Shown: positions 32,342-43,339 of the stretch, piece by piece
Layout: each line of letters begins with the position of its first letter
How positions within the stretch are numbered: position 1 is the first letter of the stretch
DNA from: Misgurnus anguillicaudatus
Lineage: Eukaryota > Chordata > Actinopteri > Cypriniformes > Cobitidae
Direction: 5' to 3'
Assembly (NCBI RefSeq): GCF_027580225.2
Contig: NC_073348.2
Span: 28,075,501 to 28,139,500 of the forward strand
DNA: 64,000 bases
The notes under the pieces: model-generated
Seen by the model: only the letters and a program-made list of their open reading frames with translations
Told to the model about the DNA's origin: nothing
Databases searched by the model: none
Program-made: the position numbers and the translations under genes

Positions 32342-33049
32342 ATGACTCCAGCACATCTGTGGCTGCAGGACATCACTAGTATCTGCATGGGCATTGGAAT
32401 TATTATATGTGGGTGGGACAAGAACCATCCACTTTTTAAGACAATGATATTAGACCGACTCACTTTTTCTCTAATTTAGCACATTTGTCTGTTCACTTAT
32501 CAGAGCACTGTCAGTCAAATCAATTTCACGAGAGAAATGCCCTAACAAATTAAACTCCTTTACGCGCTTTAGCTACAGCCTTGACTTCCACGCTGCTGCT
32601 TCTTCAAATCCATTCCACATTTAGAATCCATATAAATTAACCTCCATTCCGTGTTTTAACTACTTTTGCCTGCTGCGCTCCTTGGACACCACAAGGTAAA
32701 CAAACCTTTTAGGCTATAAAAGCAGTTGTTTAATTAAAATGCACCTGAATACAAGAAAATGGCATCTACTCCAATAACTGTTTTGGACCCACCCACATTT
32801 TTTGGGCTTCTGATGCCCATGAGTATCTCACACTGCTCTGGTGTGATCTTGGTCCACACTTCCAGTCTTCTTCAAAAGATTTTCAGTGACAACATGTTTG
32901 CTTTTAACCGTCCACTGGTCACTCCCATCCTGTTCATTCTCCTTGAAGAAGTAGATTCTCCACTAACCTTAAGTAAGAATGCCGAGCAAGGACCATTTTA
33001 TGCTAAGCAGATCTGACAACAATGACTCAAGCCTAATTTTCTCCAAAGA
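32342..33049. other. Continuation of Tc1-like DNA and unique flank
   Basis: The first part follows on from the Tc1-like end. An 85-codon plus-strand ORF at 32759-33016 is not called. The minus strand there shows a fairly open frame, which could be transposase debris, but no Tc1 motif was recognised. Confidence 0.3.
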
Positions 33050-33240
33050 CCCCTAAACCCTGAGAGCAGTGGCTGTGGTATGTTTGAGTGTAGCTCTGCC
33101 CAGTGCCTGCCATCTGTGGCTGATGCATTATTTAGGTTGCTCAGCCACTGATTAGCATTAACGCTATGCTAATGGCCCTCGGGGCTCCTCCAGGTCTGCC
33201 TACCTCCCAGCACACCCTAAGGTCTCTTTCTCGCTCTCTT
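33050..33240. promoter_or_regulatory. Candidate conserved non-coding element
   Basis: GCCAGTGCCTGCC-like GC-rich run, GCTGATGCATTATTTAGG, CACTGATTAGCATTAACGCT and ATGCTAATGGCCC in unique DNA. Confidence 0.4.
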
Positions 33241-33397
33241 TCTGCTGATCTCTCCATCGCTTCTGAATTTTTTTCTGCATTTCCACTCCCATAACCTGTC
33301 TGAGAAGAGTTACTTTTATTTTTCAGGTTAGAGATGGTTTAAGAGGACATTAAACTACAATAAGTATTGTGTCTTTGAGTCCATATAGCCTACTAAA

Positions 33398-34013
33398 TAT
33401 TCTAATTTTCCAGCTCCGCAAAAGTTGAATATTAGATTTTTACCGTTTTTAAATCCATTCAGCCGATCTCCGGGTCTGGTGGTACCACTTTTAGCATAGC
33501 TTAGCATAATCCATTGAATCTGATTAGACCGTTAGCATCGCGTTCAAAATCAAAGATTTTCAATATTTTTCCTATTTAAAACTTCGACTCTTCTGTAGTT
33601 ACATCGTGTACTTAGACCGAAGGAAAATTAAAAGTTGCGATTTTTTAGGCAGATATGTCTAGGAACTATCCCCTCATTCTGGCGTAATAATCAAGGACTT
33701 TGCTGCTGTAACATGGCTGCATGAGGCACAATGATATTACGCAGCAGCCAAAAATACTCCCCTTAGTAACTTTCAATAGCATGGGACTATTTTCAGGCAC
33801 TGCGTAATATCATTACAAAACTCTTTGGTTATTTTTGAGTGTGATGCCAAATGGTCTAATCAGATTCAATGGATTATGCTAAGCTATGCTAAAAGTGGTA
33901 CCACCAAAGCCGTGAATTTAGCTGAATGGATTCCAAAACGGTAAAAGTCAAATGTTTAACTCTAGGGAAGCTGAAAAATGAGCATATTTTCAAAATAAGT
34001 AGTGTCCCTTTAA
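33398..34013. mobile_element. MITE family T, copy lacking its left tip
   Basis: TTTTCCAGCTCC, CGATCTCCGGGTCTGGTGGT and TTTAGCATAGCTTAGCATAA on the left arm, with the inverted arm ending AGTAGTGTCCCTTTAA. About 30 bases at the left terminus are missing. Confidence 0.75.
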
Positions 34014-34194
34014 AGCCTGTATATTAAATTAAATGTACATCATGTACTTCAATAGAAATAGAACAAAAATAACAGAAATTGTCATTTTCTTCACAGGGTC
34101 ACAAATCATGATTCACGTCTGTGATGCAACTAAAACCTATTGGCTATTTTAAAAAGTTTACTTCTTTTTGCAACATTAAATGTACTCATCAAAA

Positions 34195-34840
34195 GGCAAC
34201 TTTCCATGAACCTTGAGGCCCGTCCAGCAGGTTTGTGTGCGCATGTTGCCGCCTTTGATAAGCTTCATTAATAAACATGCCATACTCTAATACACAGACT
34301 GTGGCATATGGCATAAGGCAGAGAGAGGAAGGGAGTGATTTGCTGTTTGCTCTAAAAAACAAACAAACCAACAGGTCCTGCCAGATGGCGAAGAGTGCTG
34401 CTTGAGAACGAGGGAACAACAAAGAGGAAAAGAACCAGGCAAAGGTGACATGAGCTTTAGGATGGATGAAGAAGAGTCGCCGATCGCCATCAGCTCCTCA
34501 ACTGGTAAACAAATGCGAGCTTTTTATACACACACTAATTCAACCACAAAACAACAAAATAAACATGAAAAAAAGCACTTTGGGGGTAAAAATCAAAATG
34601 CTGCTCACGGCCGCCGCAAAACAAAAGACGCAAAAAAATACAGAGCAAATCATTTGATGTTTGTTCTCGGGGAGTGTGTGTGTAAATCGAAATGAAGTGC
34701 AAGCTCAGCTAGGAGTCTGCTCGGTCTGAATTATGGCAATTCTCATTAGCATAACTAAAACATTTCAAATGGGTCGTGACAGTAAGTGCGCTGTGATTTA
34801 CATCCTCCGGTTCAGTCGCACGGTACGATACGTTATCTCT
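34195..34840. promoter_or_regulatory. Two candidate conserved non-coding patches
   Basis: Patch one near 34200-34320 has CTTTGATAAGCTTCATTAAT and CATGCCATACTCTAATACAC. Patch two near 34690-34830 has CTGAATTATGGCAATTCTCA and TTAGCATAACTAAAAC. Between them the DNA is A-rich with incidental ORFs. Confidence 0.35.
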
Positions 34841-35099
34841 GATCAACCTGTCTACCCTTTAAAACATTTTACACCCTAATTGGGTGTTTGTGGCTAATCA
34901 TTTGTCTGTAATGGTTTTGTAGATTACTCTTCTGCAGAATGTGTTCAGTGCATTTCGGCAGGCAATGCAGCACCCATGACAGCTGTGTATTGTAACACAA
35001 AGTCAATGATATATCTTTAACACTCGCTAGTTTTGTGATCGTTATGAAAGGCCCAGCAATGAATGTCTGTATGTTCTCCAAACTAACTGATTGATTAAT

Positions 35100-35330
35100 C
35101 ACACAGACTTTATTCTGCTTTTATTAAATGCTACAGCACATCTCCTGTGCACGCACCCTTCTGATACGCCATGTGCAAGGCAAACATCAGGGTTACGTCG
35201 GCTCGACATCACTAGGTCTTTTTCTTGCCGCTCTTTCCAACCGGCCTCTTTATAGAGCTTAACAGCAGTGACAATGGCTGGGATGCATTATTAATGGCCA
35301 GCCATGAGGGAGAGCAAGCGGGGAGAGACG
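35100..35330. promoter_or_regulatory. Candidate conserved non-coding element
   Basis: TCTGCTTTTATTAAATGCTA, CTCTTTATAGAGCTTAACAG and GGATGCATTATTAATGGCCA in unique DNA without repeat ends. Confidence 0.4.
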
Positions 35331-35562
35331 TTCAGACAGGAGTCTACAAGTACAGTTTCCTCTATCTGCTTTCTCTTTTACTCTCTGTCATTGCTTGGGA
35401 TCTTGTATAATAAAAAAGCTATTATTACAATGACATGCAGAGCTGATTTAAGACCAGTGAAATGAAAATTTGAATGCAGAGATATTGAAAAGAAGTGTTT
35501 TTTAAATTAAAGTTTGATTAATTCTGATAAACAGTGTGGAAGGCATCATATAATCTATATAG

Positions 35563-35695
35563 AGGGATAGTTCACTCAAAAATGAAAATTATTTTGAAAG
35601 TATTTTATCCTACTATGGAAGTCAATGGATCCCAGCAACTGTGTGGTTACCATCATTTATCAAAATATCTTCTTTTGTTGTGTTCAACAGAATAA
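35563..35695. repeat. Fragment of a dispersed DNA repeat
   Basis: AGGGATAGTTCACTCAAAAA, GGAAGTCAATGGATCCC and CAAAATATCTTCTTTTGTTG are consecutive words of an abundant teleost repeat; the right side is missing. Confidence 0.65.
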
Positions 35696-35781
35696 AGAAA
35701 AGAAAATGATCTTTGTAAAAATACTACTTATAATTAAGAAATATTAAGAAATGTAACTAAATATAAACATATTCGGTTATA

Positions 35782-36299
35782 CAGTACTGTGCAAAAGTCT
35801 TAGGCCACCATGCCAGAATTAGGTTTGTTGTTTTTGCAATGTTATAGTGATCATATAACTGTTTCTCAGTCTCTTTAATAGAATACATCCAGAAAATACA
35901 GGAAATGTGTATATAGTATTAAAAACTGTATAAAAAATGTAAACTGATGTGTCAAGTTTTTAGGGTAAACTCCGCTTCCACTTCCGCAATAGCAGGAAAC
36001 TGCAGGATCTCTTAAACCTAAATAAAATTAAATCCTAATTTCTAATTTTAAAGAAATTTGTCTTTTTACTTTATTCTGCTCAATAACGCACAAGATGTGT
36101 TTAGTCCCAAGAGAGATCACACTAAACACAGACTATGTTTAAAGAAGACTTTTAGTCCATAAAATTAACTTTTTTTGTACATCTTTCCTGTATTTTCTGT
36201 TTGTAACTTAATAAAATAGATTGTAAAAATAAATATGGATGGACACTAAAACTTCTAAAACAGTCTGGTAGTGGTGGCCTAAGACTTTGCACAGTGCTG
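35782..36299. mobile_element. Tc1/mariner-type MITE, 518 bp
   Basis: CAGTACTGTGCAAAAGTCTT and AAGACTTTGCACAGTGCTG are inverted ends extending through AGGCCACCA, and TA flanks both sides. Short, non-coding, TA target: a Tc1/mariner-derived MITE. Confidence 0.85.
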
Positions 36300-36358
36300 T
36301 ATATCTAAATGTTATTGACCATGCTTAATATCAATTCACAAAAGCAGACAGTAATGAT

Positions 36359-36862
36359 TTAAAGGGATAGTTCAGCCAAAAGAGTTAATAAACCCACGAT
36401 TTACTTACCCTCAAGCCATCCGATATTCATATGTTTATCATTTTTCAGACATTTACATTTTCAGTTTTTTTTTTTTTGAAAATGTCCTAGCTCTTCCATT
36501 TTTTATAATGTATGAATTTGGGGTCCACCTCCATCGAGGCCAAAGAATGTGCATCATCCCTTCACAAAAGTAATCCAAATGGCTCTAGGAGGATAAACAA
36601 AGGCCTTCTGAGGGTAAACCTTGCGGTTTTGGCATATAAATATTTATATTTAAAACTTTACGAAAATAACTAGCTTCTGGTAATGCCGCCATCTTTGTTG
36701 ATGAAGGAGGTGAACACCAAATTCATACATTATAAAAATTGGAAGAGCAACGACATTTTCTAAAAAATGTAAAAATGTGATCGTCTGAAAAATTATATGC
36801 ATCTCGGATGGCTTGAGGGTGAGTAAATCATGGGTTTATTATCATTTTTGGCCGAACTATCC
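36359..36862. mobile_element. TTAAAGGGATAG-family DNA element
   Basis: Left arm AGGGATAGTTCAGCCAAAAG, then ACGATTTACTTACCCTCAAG, is inverted at the right (CTTGAGGGTGAGTAAATCAT, TTGGCCGAACTATCC). TTAA is present on the left only; the right flank has diverged. Confidence 0.8.
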
Positions 36863-36924
36863 ACTACTTGCTAGTACACTATTATATCCTAAGGACCTAT
36901 TGTGTAGACTACCAGTTAAGTTTT

Positions 36925-37588
36925 GTGCTGAGTTTACACCAAACGCGTTTTGGGCGTAAAAATCGCATCTACCGCGCCTAGTTTGCCGTGTGAACACTTT
37001 GAATGCATTCGCGCGTGTACAGTGGAGTAGACGCGCGGAAAAAGCAAGCATTTGACGCGCGTCCGAGGCAAAATCCGCTTCTTGTGGGAGGGGCAACTGC
37101 TGTGCGAGTGTCTGTTTGCAAGATGACTGATGTTGATTGTGCATTTATCAAGAGAGTTACCAGTTTGTATTTGGTAACCTTACTATAGGGGGAAAATAAA
37201 CGGCGCGGGTCGATAAACGTCACGTGACTCAAAAGTGAAGTGTGTATTACAATCCTTACTGACACTCTTCCAAGCAAGGTCCTTTTTATTCCTGCCTCCT
37301 CTATAGAAATAAGAACTTGTGTCGTATAGCTCCGGGTGACTGTGCACAGACAATATCAAGCCTTGGTTGAGTAAGTGACTCCGGGCGGGGCTGCCACCAC
37401 ATCAGCAGGCAGGCTCCAGGCTCGTGAACCGCAAAATGCACAAAAGCACCATTCGCGCGTACCGCGCATAACGCTCAATTCGCGCCTTTCGCGGGACCTC
37501 CTGACGCGCGTCAATGCGTCTGCACATTGACTTAACATTGAAATCACTCGCGCTTCACGCCTCTACCGCGGTTGGTGTAAACGCAGCA
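36925..37588. mobile_element. DNA element with CGCG-rich ends
   Basis: TGCTGAGTTTACACCAAACG and GGTTGGTGTAAACGCAGCA form imperfect inverted ends. The interior is rich in GCGCG words (TTCGCGCGTGTAC, GACGCGCGTC). ORFs in it overlap on both strands and are not transposase-like. Confidence 0.7.
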
Positions 37589-37610
37589 TTAGAGATACAA
37601 ATATTTAATT

Positions 37611-37742
37611 CTACCTTTAAAGGTACACAAACAAAGGTACAACATTGTATTATGTCTTGTATACCTATAAAGGTACAAAATGGAACCTGATGGGTACAAC
37701 TCCAGCGAAGAAAGGCACAGTTTTGTATTTTTTTCTGACATG
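37611..37742. mobile_element. GGTAC-family MITE remnant
   Basis: CTTTAAAGGTACACAAAC, ATACCTATAAAGGTAC and the end TTTGTATTTTTTTCTGACA. Left part absent. Confidence 0.6.
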
Positions 37743-37774
37743 GTCTGATGCTGATCAGCAAGTATTGGACATTA

Positions 37775-38690
37775 TGGGCCAGATTTACTAACAGCTTGCG
37801 CCAGCGCAAACCATAATTTTGGCGTTAAAAAATTCCGTAGAAATTACAATGTTATTGCAGCTGGGTTGCCGGTAATTAACCGTAGATTTAAATTTATGTT
37901 ATTTACTGGCAAGAGTTTGTTCAAAGTTAAATACATTTTAAATATTAACAAGTCTTTATCTTTACAGAATAAAACTATACAATAACAGCCTCATGCAAAG
38001 CATTCTGGGAACCAGAAATCATCATCAACGTTTTTCTGCTTTTTGCTTCAGATTTTGTTTCAAAGAATGTTTTGCTTGATGCGTTTTTTTTTAGTTTTAC
38101 TCTGTAAAGACAAAGACTTGCATATGTTAAAAGTTAATTTAACTTTGAACAAAATGTTGCCAGTAAATAACATAAATTTAAATCTACAGTAAGTTACCGG
38201 CAACCCAGCTGCAATTTTTACGGATTTTTCTTACAGTATAACGTTGTCGGGATTTACTAAAGATGCGCAGGGGATAATTAGCGCTGAAAATGTGTGGTCT
38301 GATTATTTTCGCGACTGATCTTATTGCATACGCATTTTTAGGAGTTTCCCTTTCAGACGCAAAATTTTTGGGAGGATATTATTTAAATGATTCACAAAAC
38401 ACGATTTACTAAAGTTTGCACGTGTGTTATGACTGGTATTTGCGTGATTTTTTAATGCCGAAAAAAGCATGTCTTAAATTACTTTGTGTTTGAAATGGCT
38501 GAAATTATTGCATGAAAATCTTCTTGTAAATCTTCAGTTTTCAGTGTCCAATGGCTTCGTTAGTTGTGATGTCCGTGGTGCTGAACTCAAGCGCATCAGG
38601 CGTTAGTAGATCACACACGCAACTCATCAGCTTTGCTTATTTGCGACCCTAAACTACTTTGCGCTGCTCTTCGTAGATTGCGTTGGTCAT
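37775..38690. mobile_element. Composite: GCCAGATTTACTAA repeat with inner element
   Basis: The outer repeat begins GGGCCAGATTTACTAACAG and continues after the insertion with GGATTTACTAAAGATGCGCA and CACGATTTACTAAAG. The inner element (about 37838-38224) has inverted arms GCAGCTGGGTTGCCGG and CCGGCAACCCAGCTGC that continue through GATTTAAATTTATGTTATTT. The outer right border is uncertain. Confidence 0.65.
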
Positions 38691-39419
38691 TATGGAAATG
38701 ACCAATGTTGTGCCTGTGTATTGATATGAAGTATGGTCAATATAGTTGAAATATATCAGAATATTTTTATATTCAGTTAAATTTCTCAATATTTCTTTAT
38801 TATATGTAGTATATTTACAGAGATCCTTTTCTGACAGTGTAAGTACCGCATGCAGTATGCATTAAAACTTAAACGGAAGTGAACAAATATTACCTCATGG
38901 CTCTGTCCAAATCTCAACATGACAAATACATTAACAGCGCATCTGCTCATTCATTTTTCTTCATTCGGTTTGTCAAGGGGCCATTTTAAATAAGAGAGAC
39001 ATGGAAAGGAAGTGAGAAAGAGAGAGAGGAACGTGAAGGTGAAAGATGAAGCGATGGGCCTTGCAGGCATGAATCTGACTCTTTTGAAGATGAATAATCC
39101 TTTTTAGGGCTAGCAGGCTAAGATGATTTAAAATTCTGTTTCAGCTTCTCCCATAATGCCTTTCTGCTCGCCTACAATTGCACATGTGGAAGTTAAAGCA
39201 AGGCCCTCAGACGGACCTCTAAAGATGAAACTAACAGTGTTTTGCTGCTTTTATGTACAACAACTACTAGATCACACTCCAAAATGACCTTACAAAAACA
39301 TCTAAAGCAGAACACAAAATGAAATGGATGACTGGTTTCTTCAGGGTAAAATCTAACATATGACGAAAACAGATTGTATGAAAATGAGATCGTACAAATT
39401 CATCCAAATTAGCCACTTT
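38691..39419. other. Non-coding, no clear feature
   Basis: AT-rich at left, purine-rich near 39.0 kb; no repeat ends recognised. Confidence 0.3.
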
Positions 39420-39740
39420 GTAAAATAGTTTGTGATGAAATAGCCGCCGATGGTGACCAACAGCATCAGAAATATCTGTTGTTCTGTTTCCACGATCTTT
39501 ACATGCCTTATTCTTCGACCTAATGATTCCAGATTGTTTGCCGATGTCAGGGAATCACATTCCATCATCCGCACTCGAGGCCGTCGGCGATCACCTTCCT
39601 CTATACGCCAATTAACATACATGGCTGGCTAATGTCAGTAATTAAGATGGAGGCAGACGCTGATTAAAACATTTCCCCTTGATTTGCGAACGGTAAACAA
39701 CTTCCTGGAGACCGAGGTTGATGAACGTGGCGCTGCAATC
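39420..39740. promoter_or_regulatory. Strong candidate conserved non-coding element
   Basis: GCCGATGGTGACCAACAGCA, CTTCGACCTAATGATTCCAG, GCCAATTAACATACATGGCT and GTCAGTAATTAAGATGGAGG. Unique and of balanced composition. A 60-89 codon ORF pair on opposite strands is incidental. Confidence 0.5.
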
Positions 39741-39879
39741 AAGCTGCGAAGGGAAAAAAACAGGCACTGAGGTGCTAAAAAGAGCAAAAGGAAAATAAAG
39801 GACCGCAGGTTGGGGGAGTCCAATTTACTTTTCTCACCCTCCGCTCCTCTCTCTCTCTCTTTTCCTCCCGAAAGAAAAG

Positions 39880-40420
39880 AACTCTGACTACTTAATTGGA
39901 GGAATCAAATTTAGTCAAGCACCCTGTTGGCTCAGACCTACATCATTAAAGTTGCCAGCTAACAAACATCAAACACCAGGAAGCATTAATGAGGCAGATG
40001 TATTAATTTCCCATTTATGAGCAGCTAAGCAACTCTCCTCCGAATCTCCCGCCCTCCATCTCTCTCCCCTTCTCCCTCTTTCATTCTGACAGAACTATTA
40101 ATGATCTTTAATGCCCCACAGGCAGTAATAGGCCCCACTGGGAGAGCAGAAATACAGCGATTTGTATGGAGGATTTAGACATAACAGGGTAGAGAGAGAA
40201 GGAGAGAGAGGGAAAGCGAACAACGCGCACTGGTTCCCGGGAGAGAGCGTTTGATCAGGCTGCGGCCTCTCGGAGGACCTCGGCCCAGCGCTGGGATGGA
40301 ATAATAAACGGATGCAGATGAAATCAAACCGGCTGTTCGGAGCCAGACAGAGAGAGAGAGAACGCGAGACAGCTTCTGATTGTCGCTAACAACCGACGGC
40401 TTTTAACAAAAGTATCTCTA
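39880..40420. promoter_or_regulatory. Strong candidate conserved non-coding element cluster
   Basis: Densest homeodomain-type cluster in the window: CTACTTAATTGGAGGAATC, AGCATTAATGAGGCAGATG, TGTATTAATTTCCCATTTAT, GAACTATTAATGATCTTTAA and GGAATAATAAACGGATGC over 450 bases, separated by CT- and GA-rich spacers. Confidence 0.55.
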
Positions 40421-41214
40421 GGGGTGACATCGAAAACAAGACTAGGGAGAATGTGACTTGGTATTGTAGTCAAAAGCAATTATACAAGTCTGAAACGTGC
40501 ACACTGTAGTACTACTATAGCAGGTAAAGTACATGTTTATGATGTCCTATACTGCATATACACTGCAAACAAGTATCCTGAAATCCCACTTTGAACAAAA
40601 GGTAGTTTTTTTATTTCTCCTAAAAATAAGCTCGAGTCTCTTTTGCGCGCTTAAGCTTTTAACAATTCCCCGAAGTGCCAAGAGAAACTAAACACAAATC
40701 TCTGACTGCCAGAAAACAGCCTGTTCTTTGTTGGTACTCTCGCGTTAACTGTTCCACAATAAACCACACCACAGATTAACCCAGATAAATAAACTTCTAT
40801 CAAATTAACCTACAAATTATCCATGTAACCCGCAACGTGCTTTTTAAAGCTGTGTGCTTTAAGCCTTTTGTTTGTTTGCATGTTTTGTGTTATTGTGCTA
40901 ATTTAGGGCTTGCTGTGGGTCTCTGGGGAGAAAGAGAGAGAGGGGGAGAGAGAGAGAGAAAGAGAGAGAGCAGAACAGAACAATAATACTGGTTTACTGC
41001 ACCGCACTGTTTGTGCAATATAAGCAACTGCATTGCAACTACCTTACAGTATCAGCAATATGACAGACTTATATTCATGTTCACAAGATATTCATCTATA
41101 TAATCATTTTTGGATTAATATTCAGTAATATATACATTTTTTTAACCAATGGTTTGGTAAAATATAGACAAACCTAGGTGTTGTGTTTAAATGAACCTAA
41201 TGTAATGTAATTTA
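40421..41214. other. Non-coding with GA microsatellite
   Basis: A GAGAGAGAGA-type run at 40928-40972 is the only repeat recognised. The rest is AT-rich unique sequence. Confidence 0.45.
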
Positions 41215-41437
41215 ATATACAGTACATATAGTATGTAGTATGGTGTAGTATAGTATAGTATAGTATAGTATAGTATAGTATGCTTCGAAGCTGTCTCTTA
41301 AATACATCTACAATTAGAGTATAGGTACGTAGTATGTAAGTACATTATAGTATACTACTGTATAGTATACAGTAGTAGTATAGTGTAGTATAGTACAGTA
41401 TAAAGTGGTAGTATAGTACAGTACAGTACAGTATTTG

Positions 41438-41490
<53 letters not shown>

Positions 41491-41808
41491 ATCAAATACT
41501 GTACTGTACTGTACTATACTACCACTTAATGCAGTACTATACTACTACTGTATACTATAGTACTATATAGTGCTTTGATGCTATCTTTTATATACATATA
41601 CAATATACATGTATAGATAAGAGGTAGATAGCATAGCATGGCATGGTATGGCATGGTACAGTATAGTGCAGAACAGTACACTACAGTATAATATAGCATG
41701 GTATAGTATAGTATGCTTCAATCCCGTCTCTTACATACATATACAATTATGTAAGTAGGTAGTATGTAAGTAGACATTATGGTGTAGTACTGTACTCTAC
41801 CATTTAGG
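41215..41808. repeat. GTATA-rich minisatellite array 1 with TATC core
   Basis: Composed of TAGTATAGTATAGTATAG runs, GCTTCGAAGCTGTCTCTTAA-type segments recurring at about 41565 and 41715, ATACATATACAATTA and TATCTATCTATC (41440-41490). The TATC run lies in the loop of a long inverted repeat. Related to array 2 at 44164-45095. Confidence 0.8.
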
Positions 41809-41822
41809 TACAGATATGTATA

Positions 41823-42093
41823 GACAGTTTCATCGGACGCACGTGCGGTGATGCGATACGCGTCTGGTCCGAACTTTATTTCCGGATTATTTACTGAACT
41901 TTTGAACAAATACCTCGTCGGAAATAACAAATGTTTTGGTTTTCTAGGTAATCTACGTGTTGTTTATTTTGCTTGTTATATAAATAAACTACGTTTAAAG
42001 TACTTGGTTGTTATTTATTCTTAGCGGAGTTTACCGGAAGTTACGTGATGACCACGAAAGCCGCTTGTTTATGTTGTTACTGCTGAAACCGCC
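41823..42093. mobile_element. MITE, long form of the 776-930 family
   Basis: Ends GACAGTTTCATCGGACGC and TGCTGAAACCGCC are inverted, with TATA on both sides. Uninterrupted GGTAC copies read GATATGTATACATTTGG here, so the empty site is known and the target is TA or TATA. Confidence 0.8.
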
Positions 42094-42146
42094 TATACAT
42101 TTGGTACCAGTATGTACCTCTGAGGTACTTATATGAAGTCTTTAGG

Positions 42147-42332
42147 GGCGGTTCACATTTCGCGTCTAAAACCGTGCGGATTCTTAAAATTTGAAATGTT
42201 CTTAACTCGATGCGCTGCTGACGCCCCTGGAAAAAACAAGCGTGTTGCGTCGCTTCCATTATGAGTGCGCATACCGCGCACCTACATTTAAAATAACAAA
42301 CTTGAGCGCGCAAAAGACGCAAAATGCGAAGC
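42147..42332. mobile_element. 186-bp foldback MITE, hAT-like
   Basis: GGCGGTTCACATTTCGCGTC inverts to GACGCAAAATGCGAAGC. Flanks TCTTTAGG and TCCTTAGG are an 8-bp TSD with one mismatch. Confidence 0.7.
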
Positions 42333-42414
42333 TCCTTAGGTGCAAAGGTGTATTTTTTTGAAAAGGTACCGCCCCAGTGACATTCCCTGTAGGGGCCATT
42401 TTTCCTGATAGTGT

Positions 42415-42699
42415 ATATTAAACAATACAATATTAATTCATTCAAATAATATAATAAAATAATATTAACTTCTATGTTTAAAAAAATAGCATAGCTTGAG
42501 AAGTCATTTTAGGAAACTGGATAAATCATTTAAATATATAGTTTAATTTAGGTATTTTTAATAAGTACTTTGCAGTGTACAGTAGCAACTTATCTAAAAA
42601 GTACTGTATTGTAGGAGTTTAAATTATTATTGGCTTGGAAAGCTGCTCCAAAGTATTTTCCCCAAAACAGGACACTATGCAGTATGTAATGGGCAATGC
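42415..42699. other. AT-rich non-coding
   Basis: No feature recognised. Confidence 0.3.
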
Positions 42700-42960
42700 T
42701 GGAAGGGTGTCACTCTGATGGGATTTTTGGCACACATAGGCCTGGCAAGACAATATGGCTGCCTATCTAGATAGCCAGCTAATTTCCTGAGTGCTGTGTG
42801 AATCTCCTGGTTGTCTATGGTTGGGTTAAGCCCAAAGCGATAGTGAGATAGGGCCCACAGCTGGGGCACAGAGATAGCAGCTTTCAGTCTGATAGCCTCG
42901 GCCTGCCTGACTGCCTATATAATGAGACGGGACCAAAGGGGTGGAAATGAGGAGTTAGTA
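42700..42960. promoter_or_regulatory. Candidate conserved non-coding element
   Basis: CAATATGGCTGCCTATCTAG, CTAATTTCCTGAGTGCTGTG and GGGCCCACAGCTGGGGC in unique DNA. Fewer TAAT cores than the better candidates. Confidence 0.3.
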
Positions 42961-43339
42961 ACTGTTGGTCTCAGATCAGTTGTGTGATGGTTTGAAGAAC
43001 TTGATTCCAGATCTGCACTATAGGGAAGATTTTTTTATAAAATCTGAAATAAAGCGTTAGTTAAAAATGAGTTGTGGAAGTGATTGTACGGTATGTTGCT
43101 TTAAAGTAGTACAGTAGCCCCTCCTTCTAAAAAAATTGAGACTTAATTTAATTTTTGGCAATATATTCCTCTAATAAGTAGTAATTCTTTAAGATATATC
43201 ACAAAAAATTATTAAAAGCTATGAATATGTTCTACTCTGACTTGTCCATCACAAAATAACTTATTCATCTCTGGCCCGACAGACTTTTATCCCGATCTTA
43301 TATCAAACTTGTTCACAAACCACCCTCTCTCAGCTCCCT
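42961..43339. other. Non-coding, no clear feature
   Basis: AT-rich, with an isolated CCCCTCCTTCTAAAAAAATT that could be a repeat edge. Confidence 0.3.

Larger units (their letters stand above)
41797..42414. mobile_element. GGTAC-family MITE, interrupted twice
   Basis: Host pieces ACCATTTAGGTACAGATATG, CATTTGGTACCAGTATGTAC, AGGTGCAAAGGTGTATTTTT and GGTACCGCCCCAGTGACATT are separated by elements at 41823-42093 and 42147-42332. Confidence 0.8.

Noticed and set aside
32759..33016. Possible Tc1 transposase remnant near the IR/DR repeat
   Set aside because: Neither strand gave a convincing DDE-transposase motif by eye.
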